From Paraescarpia echinospica (lineage: Eukaryota; Annelida; Polychaeta; Sabellida; Siboglinidae), in assembly GCA_020002185.1 (NCBI GenBank), contig JAHLWY010000274.1:1-64000 (forward strand): a stretch of DNA of 64,000 nt, written 5' to 3'. How positions within the stretch are numbered: position 1 is the first letter of the stretch; each line of letters opens with the position of its first letter. The notes under the pieces are model-generated. The model was not told the DNA's origin and did not search any database. It saw only the letters and a list, made by a program, of their open reading frames with translations. Both the position numbers and the translations under genes were made by a program. This document shows positions 8,300 through 16,028 of this stretch, piece by piece.

Positions 8300-9601
8300 T
8301 TACCAGTCGTAAATGACGTTCCGGTTCCGGTCGATTTCCATCACCGTCTCGAATTCCGCGTACACGACGACGTTCACCGGACGCGCTAGCGGCGTCTCGA
8401 AATGCATATCGACGCCCACGCACCCCTGACGCACGACGTTGAAATGATCGCCGTCGCAACAGTCGGGGGTCAGGTCGAAACCGAAGATGCTGTAGCCGGC
8501 GCCGAAGTCCGTGCGCGATACGTCGTTCCCCTCGTCCTCGAACGCCTTTCCGGTCGCCTCGAAGAGATTCATGTAGCTGCGCACGTACCGGTTGTGCGGG
8601 AAGTCCGGCTGCAGCGGCTTGCTCGGCACCTGACGTCCGTCGACGATGACCGACAGGAAGTTTATGTCGTTGTGACGCGCGTCGAACGGATTTCTAGTGT
8701 AGTCGCCGTTGTAGGCGACGTTGTCGATCATCATCAGGAAGAGGCGTTTCGGAATCGCGCCCATGTACAGGTTCTCGTGCACGTTCGATAGCGCGCCCGC
8801 CGTTATCGAGAACGATTTGCAGTCGACGCGACGCATCGGAAACTTAGCCGTTCCCAACGCCCACGCTTTGATATGTCCCATCTGGACGGCCGGGTTCAAC
8901 TTCACTTTTCGCACGTGCAGTCGCATCTCCTGCAGCACGACGCGCCACCCCGGTACGGCTGCCGCGCCCATCAGCGAGAAGGCGTCCTTCGAGCGCACTA
9001 TGCGCACTTTCGTGTCGACGCCGTTCGGTAGGTGTTTGTTTAGCATAAACGCGTCGACGTGCAGCCGTCCCATCATCTCCACCTCGTGGCTATCGGCCGT
9101 CGCGACGCGTCGCGACTCGAAACCGACGTTGGCGTTGCCGAGCGTGTCCATCCGTCCGGCGGTGTCTTTGTACCACAACGACGCCGTGAGATGCGAACGT
9201 TTCGCGTCGCTACCGTAACTTAGCAACGTCTCGAGGTAGGCCCGGTACGCGTACGTATTGGTCGACGGCGTCACGAGGGTGTTGTTCAGCGACACGTCGA
9301 TTTGACTGATCATCGAATGCAGGAAATTGTTGACCGGCGCCACCGCGGCCGCGGCCGCCAGATCGGTACCGTCCCCCCGCGTCACTTTGAAGCGCACGTA
9401 CAGTTGAACGCTCGCCAGATCCGTATAGTCTTCGCCCGAACCCGGCACGAGGAACTCGATAGGGCCGCCGGCGTCGAGAGTCGTCAGCGGCTGGTAGACG
9501 GTCCAATGACTACTCTCGATGCTCGTCTGCGTCACCGGTCCGCTGAACAGGTCCAGTTCGCCCTTCACGCCCTCGCACGTCGAGCCGTTCACGAACGCCA
9601 T
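8300..9601 (-). CDS. MCP: major capsid protein, double jelly-roll type
   Basis: This 433-aa protein has the conserved Polinton major capsid segments: NNFLHSMISQIDVSLNN, the YRAYLETLLSYG stretch, NPFDARHNDINFLSVIVDG and a late region (VVYAEFETVMEIDRNRN). It would form the hexon-like trimers of the icosahedral shell and be matured with the help of the protease next door. Two bases separate its stop from the protease start; its own start overlaps the end of the small basic gene upstream by 13 bp. No frame damage is visible. Confidence 0.93.
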   Translation of the reverse strand: MAFVNGSTCEGVKGELDLFSGPVTQTSIESSHWTVYQPLTTLDAGGPIEFLVPGSGEDYTDLASVQLYVRFKVTRGDGTDLAAAAAVAPVNNFLHSMISQIDVSLNNTLVTPSTNTYAYRAYLETLLSYGSDAKRSHLTASLWYKDTAGRMDTLGNANVGFESRRVATADSHEVEMMGRLHVDAFMLNKHLPNGVDTKVRIVRSKDAFSLMGAAAVPGWRVVLQEMRLHVRKVKLNPAVQMGHIKAWALGTAKFPMRRVDCKSFSITAGALSNVHENLYMGAIPKRLFLMMIDNVAYNGDYTRNPFDARHNDINFLSVIVDGRQVPSKPLQPDFPHNRYVRSYMNLFEATGKAFEDEGNDVSRTDFGAGYSIFGFDLTPDCCDGDHFNVVRQGCVGVDMHFETPLARPVNVVVYAEFETVMEIDRNRNVIYDW

Positions 9602-9831
9602 CGTCGTTGTCGTCCGTTCGACGTCTTCCGCCTACTGACGACCGTCGCCGCTAGGCGTGCTCTCTTTATGCCGCCGCCGCCGCCGCGACGGTTTTTTTTT
9701 ACGTCGAGTTGACTTAATAGCGTATGCAGGATCGAATCTCCTCCGCGCGGCGGCGCCATCACCACCACTACGACGCGCACTCGAAAGTACGGCGAGAACT
9801 GACCGTCGTTCTCGAGTCCGCTGCGCTCCAT
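9589..9831 (-). CDS. small basic virion-type protein
   Basis: The 80-aa product is rich in Arg and Gly with a poly-Gly run. The ATG at 9831 is five bases after the stop of the preceding gene, matching the packing of this block; an inner ATG at 9759 is possible. Its C-terminal part contains IKRARLAATVVSRRK, nearly the same as the C-terminus of the gene immediately upstream, so one tail may have arisen by duplication. The size and charge suggest a core or DNA-condensing protein, as in adenovirus mu/pX, but that is an analogy. Confidence 0.65.
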   Translation of the reverse strand: MERSGLENDGQFSPYFRVRVVVVVMAPPRGGDSILHTLLSQLDVKKNRRGGGGGIKRARLAATVVSRRKTSNGRQRRWRS

Positions 9832-9836
9832 CGTCG

Positions 9837-10268
9837 TTACTCGTCGAATATGTCCTTTCGACGCGCTCTTTTCCGCCTACTGACGGTCGTCGCCGCTAAG
9901 CGCGCTCTCTTTACGCCGACGCGGGGACGGCGCTGCGTCTTTTTTTGCTTCTTCTTTGGCGCCGCCGCCGCCTGCGGATTCAATAGGCCGTCGAGAAGAT
10001 CGGCGCCGGCCTCCTTCGCGCGCCTTTTTAGCGACTGTTTCAGATTGCCGCCGCCGACGACGTCGCGCGCCACGTGCATGCCGGTGTTGAGCGCCCGTTT
10101 TCCCAACGCCATCGCGCCCCTCTTGATAAGCGGCATGGCGCTTCGAAACAGACTCCCGAAGAGATTACCCAGACCGTGACCTCGTTGACCCCGAGCGCCG
10201 ACGAAGACCGGCAGCTGTCCGCCGACCTGACGAACGTAGTAGTCCACGTACGGGTTCTTCGACGACAT
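9837..10268 (-). CDS. pX-like glycine-rich basic virion protein
   Basis: The 143-aa protein starts with a pattern common in Polintons and adintoviruses: paired Tyr, GGQLPVFVG, then QRGHGLGNLFGSLFR. An amphipathic region follows (PLIKRGAMALGKRALNTG), and a very basic tail (KKKQKKTQRR, VKRARLAATTVSRRKR). Family members are thought to be internal capsid or core proteins; the amphipathic part could also contact membranes. Its start is one base from the penton stop. Confidence 0.75.
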   Translation of the reverse strand: MSSKNPYVDYYVRQVGGQLPVFVGARGQRGHGLGNLFGSLFRSAMPLIKRGAMALGKRALNTGMHVARDVVGGGNLKQSLKRRAKEAGADLLDGLLNPQAAAAPKKKQKKTQRRPRVGVKRARLAATTVSRRKRARRKDIFDE

Positions 10269-10269
10269 G

Positions 10270-11148
10270 TTAAAACAATTTCGATTTACAACGTCTGAAG
10301 TGAAGCGTCGTCACCACCTTCCCCTGCTCGAATGGTATCGGTTGGCCGTGATCGTCTCTTATATCGACTTCGACCTCGTCGAATTGATTCCGCATCAGCT
10401 TAACGTATTGCACGCGAACGAACGATTCCGAAATGACGTCACCGTTCTCACCGCGGACGGCGATGTTTCGAAGCAGCGGCGCGAACACGTCACCGACGAC
10501 GCGCGGTTCCACGAGATCCGTGTACACGTACAGACTCTCGATGCCCGCCGACATGTTCACCGTATCGCGACCTTCGTACTCGAACGTGTACGCGGCGGGC
10601 GACGTGCTGATGACGGGTCTCGTCGCCGGCGCGGGACCGAACGCGGACGAACTCATGATCGTGTTGGTATGGAAACCTAGCACGTGTCTCAGACGGCTCG
10701 TATGAGGTATGATAAATTCGACACCCGCCGACAAACGTAGCGTAAGGCGGTTAGAGACGGCGCAGTATTCTAGCACGGCCTTGGCCTTCCTGGTGTGTAA
10801 TTTCTCTAGCGCCTCGTTGATCCTGTTGCACAACGTATAAACGTTGTTGTAGAAACCGTGAGGAATCGTCGTCTGACGATATATCAGCACGGTCGTGCCT
10901 TCTTCGTCTATCTGCGTGTAAACGCCCCGTTCGCCCGCCGCGCAAGTCAGAAAGAAGTAGGCGTCCTTCTTTCTCACGTTGTACCACGTGTGCGGATACT
11001 GTACCGACACGGCGCCGCATTCCCACTCCCCCGACAGGTCGAAACGTCGCGGCAACGTCGTGACGTAGTGCGTCAACGTATTTTCGGGGTGACGTTTCAT
11101 AGACGCGTTGCTCGGCAGCGTCAGGTAAAAATCAGACGAGACCGCCAT
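10270..11148 (-). CDS. minor capsid protein (penton type)
   Basis: About 292 aa from the ATG at 11148 (the frame is open to 11169 but begins there with GTG). The N-terminal SDFYLTLPSNAS and the C-terminal LYVYTDLVEPRVVGDVFAPL and VEVDIRDDHGQPIPFEQG segments are diagnostic of the Polinton penton-like single jelly-roll protein that fills the vertices. It overlaps the membrane-protein gene upstream by 17 bp. Confidence 0.88.
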   Translation of the reverse strand: MAVSSDFYLTLPSNASMKRHPENTLTHYVTTLPRRFDLSGEWECGAVSVQYPHTWYNVRKKDAYFFLTCAAGERGVYTQIDEEGTTVLIYRQTTIPHGFYNNVYTLCNRINEALEKLHTRKAKAVLEYCAVSNRLTLRLSAGVEFIIPHTSRLRHVLGFHTNTIMSSSAFGPAPATRPVISTSPAAYTFEYEGRDTVNMSAGIESLYVYTDLVEPRVVGDVFAPLLRNIAVRGENGDVISESFVRVQYVKLMRNQFDEVEVDIRDDHGQPIPFEQGKVVTTLHFRRCKSKLF

Positions 11149-11482
11149 CGCGTTGTCGTCGACCGACACTCATAGACGGACTCGGGAGCAGGTAACCGAG
11201 ACAGCTGCTCAACAGCGCCGTCCACAGGTTGGAGTCGCCTTGACCTTTCGTCAGATTGTATATACTAACGGCGATGACGAAGTACAGGACGACGACCTGA
11301 CAGAGGAACACGATTTCGGCCTTAGGGCATTCGTTGCCGCAGATTCGCCATGGAACGGGTTCGGCGGCGGTTGCTGTTGTAGCGTCGATGGAGTCCGCGT
11401 TGCGCTCGTCGTCGACGACGGACGATTCGTCGGCGTTCGTTCGACGCTCGCCACTCGAGGTAGTTTCGTCGTCTTCGCGCAT
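11132..11482 (-). CDS. conserved small two-span membrane protein
   Basis: The 116-aa protein has an acidic Ser/Thr-rich N-terminus (about 45 residues), then CPKAEIVFLCQVVVLYFVIAV (first span), SIYNLTKGQGDSNLW and a second hydrophobic segment LLSSCLGYLLPSP. This spacing and the LGYLLP-P ending recur in many Polinton/adintovirus genomes, where the role is not established. It lies between integrase and penton. Confidence 0.72.
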   Translation of the reverse strand: MREDDETTSSGERRTNADESSVVDDERNADSIDATTATAAEPVPWRICGNECPKAEIVFLCQVVVLYFVIAVSIYNLTKGQGDSNLWTALLSSCLGYLLPSPSMSVGRRQRDGGLV

Positions 11483-11599
11483 CGTCGCGCCACTGCGCCC
11501 TGTCGATGCAACAGGGACCTTTATACGGTAAGAACGAAGAGCCGTTGCATAGTCCCGCCTCGTGCAGTCGCCAGCAGCCGGTGTGACGCATCCAACGAT

Positions 11600-12733
11600 T
11601 CATAGGTCCACGAGCGACTCGGCGTCGATCCAGCTGTTGAATGAGGCCGGATATCCGCTCCATTTTACGAGCGCCTCCGAACCGCCGCCACGACGTCGAC
11701 GACGCCGAATAACCGCCTCCACGCGATATAGTTTGTCTTTCGGAACGACTACGCGTTGTAGTTCCTGTTCGTAGAAGGCGCCCTCTATCGGCGTCTCGGC
11801 GTCGTCCTTGAGGCGATAAACGGGCGGTTCGGAAGGGTGCACCTCTACGACGGTGAACAGCTCCTCGCTCCAGTTAGCCATGTATCCTTTTTTGAAATGA
11901 CCCCTCGTCTTGCTGATACGTACGCGATCTCCCACGCGTAGTTTCGGTTTTCGTCGTCGTTCGACGCCGTCGCCACCGTACAGTCGTTGCCATACGGCCT
12001 CCTGATTCGTCGCGTCGACACTCGCCGGCGTCCTACCGATGCTTCGGTGGTAGGCGTTGTTGTACGATTGCACGAAATCCGGTAACGCCTCTACGTAGCG
12101 CAGCGTTTCGTGTTTCGTAAAATAGCGCCACATACGCGTCTTCAAAGTTCGATTAAACCGTTCCACGACGCTCGCTTTGGTCTCCTCGTTATGCGTCACG
12201 AAATGATGAACGCCGCGACTCTTTAGCAACGTTTGCAGGGGTCGGTTCAAAAACTCGCTCCCCTTATCGGTCTGCAGCGTGTGCGGCGTCTCGTCGTCGT
12301 CGTTCAGCAGGCGCTCGAAGGCCGCGACGAGCGACGCTCCGGACTTATTCTTCAACGGAACGCACCACGCCCGCTTCGAAAACACATCGATCACCGTCAA
12401 TAGGAATGTTATACCGTCGTTGTGCGTTTTCAGTCTAGTCAAGTCGACCAGATCGGCTTGCCACTGCTGGTTTCGACCGCCCACGATGACGCGTCGTCGT
12501 TTGAAATGACGTCTAACCGGTTTGTGTAGGGTATAGGCGTCCTGCGACGCTAGCCACCTCTCGACGGCCGGACGTCGGAGCTTCGACGCCCGGTGCAACG
12601 CGTCGACGCCTCCGTAACTCCCCACCCGTTTCGGATCGAAGTACGCGTTATTCAGCTCGTCGTCGTCGTCGTCGACGTTTCGTTGCTGTCGAGGCTTTCG
12701 TTTTGGACGACGACGACTCCACCCGGACACCAT
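11600..12733 (-). CDS. INT: retrovirus-type integrase with C-terminal chromodomain
   Basis: The 377-aa protein inserts the element and makes the 6-bp target duplication typical of Polintons. It has the Polinton N-terminal motif YFDPKRVGSYGGVDALHRA and the run KPVRRHFKRRRVIV. The DDE core is complete: Asp94 in WQADLVDL, Asp156 in LQTDKGSEF and Glu191 in ASVVERFNR (61 and 34 residues between them). An SH3-like region (LRVGDRVRIS) precedes a chromodomain at about 332-377 (KLYRVEAVI to EALVKWSGYPASFNSWI), which may read histone marks at target sites. The frame is intact. Confidence 0.95.
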   Translation of the reverse strand: MVSGWSRRRPKRKPRQQRNVDDDDDELNNAYFDPKRVGSYGGVDALHRASKLRRPAVERWLASQDAYTLHKPVRRHFKRRRVIVGGRNQQWQADLVDLTRLKTHNDGITFLLTVIDVFSKRAWCVPLKNKSGASLVAAFERLLNDDDETPHTLQTDKGSEFLNRPLQTLLKSRGVHHFVTHNEETKASVVERFNRTLKTRMWRYFTKHETLRYVEALPDFVQSYNNAYHRSIGRTPASVDATNQEAVWQRLYGGDGVERRRKPKLRVGDRVRISKTRGHFKKGYMANWSEELFTVVEVHPSEPPVYRLKDDAETPIEGAFYEQELQRVVVPKDKLYRVEAVIRRRRRRGGGSEALVKWSGYPASFNSWIDAESLVDL

Positions 12734-12840
12734 GACGACGACGACGACGACGACGACGATACGATTATACAGAACGCGATAAGCGCGATGATGAAACCGA
12801 CGACGCCGACGATGATGATCGCTCGTCGTGACGTCGTCAT
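12652..12840 (-). CDS. small single-span membrane ORF overlapping the integrase start
   Basis: Starting at the ATG at 12840, the product has a short basic start, one hydrophobic segment (AIIIVGVVGFIIALIAFCIIV) and a nine-serine run. Its ATG overlaps the stop of the preceding gene (ATGA), a packing seen elsewhere in this block, and the hydrophobic stretch is well formed. The second half lies inside the integrase N-terminus in another frame, and the Ser run is a GAC/GTC repeat, so it may be spurious. Confidence 0.4.
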   Translation of the reverse strand: MTTSRRAIIIVGVVGFIIALIAFCIIVSSSSSSSSSWCPGGVVVVQNESLDSNETSTTTTTS

Positions 12841-13609
12841 GACGACAACGTATCCCACTCCGTGACGTCCCACGAAACGGATCTGCGTTTAGGTTCGTCT
12901 CGCATACGACGTCTCCGCTCAGTCGGCGCTGCTGATGAACTAGACGTCGACGGTCTCGACATCCTCTCTTCTAGTAGCCGCTTCCGTCGTTGCTTCACGT
13001 ACGAACGATAGCGCGGGTTGCCTACGAATTCCATAGGGATATTCATATCCTTCATGCGCAATCCGAACTCCCGCCATCCTACGGGCGCCGTCGTCTTCGA
13101 TCTCGTTCGCATGAGATCGTTTACTAGATCGACCATATTACTCCCCGCGATCGCTTTACCGTCGTACACGAATTCACCGCGATCGTTCCATCGAGACAAC
13201 GGATCGGCTTTCATTTTTTCGATCAGCAGTCTCGTCTTCTCTTTCAACGTTTTCGGCATACTGGCTACGATTTCGCGCTCTATCGTCTCCGACGATGGTG
13301 GCGCGCCGCCGCCGCCGCCGCTGCTGGCGCCACCGGTACCGCGGGTGTCTCGCCGCTGTTCACCACCGACACGCGTACCGGTTGCGCCGCTCGAGCCGCC
13401 TCTATCGTATTGTACCGACTCAGCAGTTGATTGTACGACGCTACCTTTTCTCGTTCCGATAAATCCGAACGTTCTAGAATGTCCTTCATGTCGCTGTCAA
13501 GACTACTCAGCACACGTGATCGAGGCGTGCTCGACGACTGATCGACGCGTGGCAGGAGGCTTTCCACCAATCGTGGATCGACCAACGCCATCTTCTTCGC
13601 GTACTGCAT
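12837..13609 (-). pseudogene. conserved Polinton protein of unknown function, frame broken in a GCC repeat
   Basis: Two adjacent frames are clearly halves of one protein. The N-terminal half (ATG at 13609, overlapping the previous stop as TGATG) has MALVDPRLVESL and DLSEREKVASYNQLLSRYN. The C-terminal half has MPKTLKEKTRLLIEKMKADP, then WNDRGEFVYDGKAIAGSN. Both are segments of a protein found in many Polintons. The first frame stops at 13280. The second frame is already open upstream of its own ATG at 13259, back through the GCC-rich tract at about 13,297-13,330, where the shift must lie. Repeat slippage or an assembly error is equally possible. The function is unknown. Confidence 0.75.
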
Positions 13610-14022
13610 CAATTACCGCCGGCGCCACCGCCGAACACCTGTCTGAGCAGCGGCAAGATAACGGTACTCGCTAACGGCGCTAGCAGGGCCGTCAAAAAAC
13701 CACCCGCACCCTTTTGCAAGATGACACGCTTCTGCTTACGCGTCACGTGTTTGTCGACGAGTTTACGCAGGTGATCCCGGTATTTCGACAATACGCGTTT
13801 CTGTTTCGGCGACAACTTCACGTTCCCTTTCAGAATGTTGTACGCGCAATCGCACAGACTACAAATGAGACCGGTGTCCGCGTGGGCGAGTAGCGCTTTT
13901 CGCAGAGCGATGTTCCGCCTATGTCTCTCCAACAGCTGCAGGGCGACGATGTGTCTCTTTATTTGATTCGTCGGTCCCGCCACCTTCGGTCGTCTCTTCG
14001 CTCCCGTCACGCGCCCCGTCAT
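13609..14022 (-). CDS. conserved Polinton protein with basic helical body and hydrophobic C-terminus
   Basis: The 137-aa protein has a pattern recurring in Polintons: ALRKALLAHADTGLICSLCDCAYNILKGN-like core with paired Cys, LSPKQKRVLSKYRDHLRKL, then KKRVIL-type basic helix and a Gly/Leu-rich tail (GGFLTALLAPLASTVILPLL). The tail could insert in membranes or pack inside the capsid. I know the family only as uncharacterised. It follows the ATPase by 38 bp and shares its stop region with the next ATG. Confidence 0.65.
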   Translation of the reverse strand: MTGRVTGAKRRPKVAGPTNQIKRHIVALQLLERHRRNIALRKALLAHADTGLICSLCDCAYNILKGNVKLSPKQKRVLSKYRDHLRKLVDKHVTRKQKRVILQKGAGGFLTALLAPLASTVILPLLRQVFGGGAGGN

Positions 14023-14060
14023 AGCGACTAATAAACGTACGCCCCGTCGTCCCTCTCTTC

Positions 14061-14726
14061 TTATAGTCCGCCGACGCCGCCACCACCACCACCACCACCG
14101 CCGCCACCCTTCCGTACGTACACGTACTGAAGGTCATCGTCCGGAAATATGCACGTACGCAAACGCATGTCCTCTTCCGTTTCCTGTTTCAGATCCACTA
14201 ATAGATACCCGTACGCCGACGACGTCGCGTCTTTGAAAGCCTCTATCATGTAGTTGACCTTTCCCGGGTACATCTGTTTCGCTAGGTGACCTACTTGACC
14301 CGCGTCTCGAGGACTCTTGAATAGAACTATGTATTGAGCGTTCAGGCTGATTGTACGGTTTTCTTTCCCTTTCGGAAACATGTTCTGACGTAATTGTACG
14401 ACCGACGTATTACAATGATGACTTTTTTTAGTAAATAGTACCGTCACCCGGCTATCGGTCTCCTCCATGAGGTCGTCGAGTACTAGAAGCGTTCTCGCTT
14501 TACCGTCTAAACGTTTCGGATCCGGCAGGCCGTCTACGAACTCTATTTTCGAAGACATAGACGCGTAGCCGCTCTGCCACTGTCCGTAACACCACAGGAT
14601 TTTCTCCGGCGGCGGATCGATCATAGTGTCGTAACGTATCAAACGCTCGACGAACGTCGTCTTACCGCATCCCGTAGGACCGGCTACTATACACGTAAAA
14701 GGATGCTTCAACGACGGTCCGTTCAT
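14061..14726 (-). CDS. ATP: FtsK/HerA-type genome packaging ATPase
   Basis: The 221-aa P-loop ATPase would drive DNA into the capsid. It has Walker A GPTGCGKTT (residues 16-24), Walker B TLLVLDDL (79-86), the conserved HHCNTSVVQLRQNMFPKG stretch, and the ISLNAQYIVLFKSPRD segment that carries the sensor region. The C-terminus ends in a run of about 11 Gly coded by a CCR-type triplet repeat, which probably varies in length and is unlikely to be structured. Confidence 0.93.
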   Translation of the reverse strand: MNGPSLKHPFTCIVAGPTGCGKTTFVERLIRYDTMIDPPPEKILWCYGQWQSGYASMSSKIEFVDGLPDPKRLDGKARTLLVLDDLMEETDSRVTVLFTKKSHHCNTSVVQLRQNMFPKGKENRTISLNAQYIVLFKSPRDAGQVGHLAKQMYPGKVNYMIEAFKDATSSAYGYLLVDLKQETEEDMRLRTCIFPDDDLQYVYVRKGGGGGGGGGGGVGGL

Positions 14727-14754
14727 TTTTCACGACTGAACGACGAACACTTTT

Positions 14755-15204
14755 TTACGCCTTTTTATACTCATCGCGCAACTCCATCAACAGTTTACCG
14801 AGCGTGTTCTTCCCCCGATCGCCCGCGATTCCGCTACCCCAGAAACCCTCCTTACTCGCTACCCATTCCACCAATTCGTCGTCCCCGGTCGCCAACAGTG
14901 CATCCTTCAAATCGCTCGATCCGTCAAACTTCCTCTTCAACAACATCTTCATACATTTCACCCTAACGTCGGTCCATTTGTTTTTCATTCTCTTTAGTCG
15001 AATGTCGTAACTGCGTCGTTTCGCTGCGTAAGAGCTTAGCGAACTTTTGATTATTTCGGCGCATTCCACGTCCTCGTAGAATAGCGCTTTCCTATACTGA
15101 TAGGCGTGCTCGACGGATCGAAAGCCTCGACCGAACGCCGACAGTCGACGCATATACATATTCGACAAGAACGACCGCGATCCACCAAACCTTATAGGCG
15201 ACAT
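14755..15204 (-). CDS. NADAR / YbiA-like domain protein (predicted N-glycosidase)
   Basis: The 149-aa protein is a single, complete NADAR domain (YbiA/DUF1768 family): FGGSRSFLSNMYM, GRGFRSVEHAYQYRKAL (the SVEHAYQ core with the conserved Glu), WTDVRVKCMKMLLKRKF, LVEWVASKEGFWGSG and GKNTLGKLLMELR. Members act on ADP-ribose-related N-glycosidic bonds; some remove ADP-ribose from DNA bases, others cleave riboflavin intermediates. Here it is the first minus-strand gene, next to a TATA box and beside the packaging ATPase. A role in countering ADP-ribosylation by the host or in nucleotide salvage is inferred, not shown. The length is normal for the family and no catalytic gap is apparent. Confidence 0.88.
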   Translation of the reverse strand: MSPIRFGGSRSFLSNMYMRRLSAFGRGFRSVEHAYQYRKALFYEDVECAEIIKSSLSSYAAKRRSYDIRLKRMKNKWTDVRVKCMKMLLKRKFDGSSDLKDALLATGDDELVEWVASKEGFWGSGIAGDRGKNTLGKLLMELRDEYKKA

Positions 15205-15238
15205 CGTACCGACTACCGATCACCCGCTACCGCCACCG

Positions 15239-15246
15239 CTTATATA
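15239..15246 (-). promoter_or_regulatory. TATA box of the rightmost minus-strand gene
   Basis: TATATAAG on the minus strand, 35 bp upstream of the NADAR ATG at 15204. Confidence 0.6.
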
Positions 15247-16028
15247 CCACTCATAAAAAGTTGCGACTGACCTTTCGATCCCTAACATTACCGCTAGGTG
15301 ACCTCCCGAATCTACAAACGCATTACGTCAGTGTTCCATGGTTTTAGCGTGGTTAGCGCGATAAACGCATTATTGTTTACGTCAGCGCGCTCTAGGTACG
15401 GCGTTGATCGCTAGGACTAAAATACTCTCCGCACTCACCGCTAGGTGGCATCTCTCTAGTGTACTGTCAATCATCCAATTAGTATCAAATTACATCGCTC
15501 ATGAATCACGTTTTTTATAAGTAGGTTTCCCAAACTCATTAGTGTCAACCACGAAGCCTTTGATCTTTTTTTATGCATAGGATTAGTCTCGCATTATTGC
15601 TGACTCAGCGGTGTGCAAAAACTCATTAGGGGTCATTAAATTCTTTTTTATAAGTAGGCTTTTGAGATCGTACAGCGCTGACTATCTACTAACGAATGCA
15701 AAAGAACAGGCCAAAAGTGGTCATTGGTACAGGACGAACTGAACATAGTAAAACAGTTAACAGTATATCATTATTTTTTGAACCGCCATTTCGAAATTCA
15801 AGATAACGAACCTCTATTACAGTTCGCATGTATCAAAATATATAAACATTAATATAAACGAGTACGTTTAAGGCTAAGGAGTCCAGATACCACTATTGGC
15901 ATGTAAGGTAACATTTATAATGATATTATAATCGACAATTTTGGGGAATTTTCAGTGCTGGCGGCCGTCTTGAATTTGGCAAACTTATCGTGTTTAGAAA
16001 AATTGCCACCCTAACTTTTTAAAACCTT
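15247..16028. other. right flank of the Polinton and adjoining intergenic DNA
   Basis: No gene was found. Two ACCGCTAGGTG motifs (15,290 and 15,440) echo the CCGCTAGGGT array upstream of PolB. A weak direct repeat with TTTTTTATAAGTAGG occurs near 15,511 and 15,645. GC content falls from about 15,450 onward, which is my only guide to the element's end. Confidence 0.5.

Larger units (their letters stand above)
1..15480. mobile_element. Polinton/Maverick (adintovirus-like) endogenous element, left end missing
   Basis: The hallmark Polinton gene set is present: protein-primed type DNA polymerase B, retrovirus-like integrase, adenovirus-type cysteine protease, FtsK/HerA-type packaging ATPase, a double jelly-roll type major capsid protein and a penton-type minor capsid protein. 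The left genes and PolB are on the plus strand; all morphogenesis genes are on the minus strand and converge on PolB near 7.7 kb. The gene block is GC- and CpG-rich against AT-rich flanks, and most reading frames are intact, which suggests a recent copy. The left terminus is outside the window. The right boundary is somewhere between about 15,480 and 15,770, judged only by the fall in GC; I could not find matching terminal inverted repeats. Confidence 0.95.

Noticed and set aside
15247..15770. Right terminal inverted repeat of the Polinton
   Set aside because: I looked for the complement of bases 1-170 and for AG/CT ends with a hexamer duplication, but nothing matched. The left terminus is probably outside the window.
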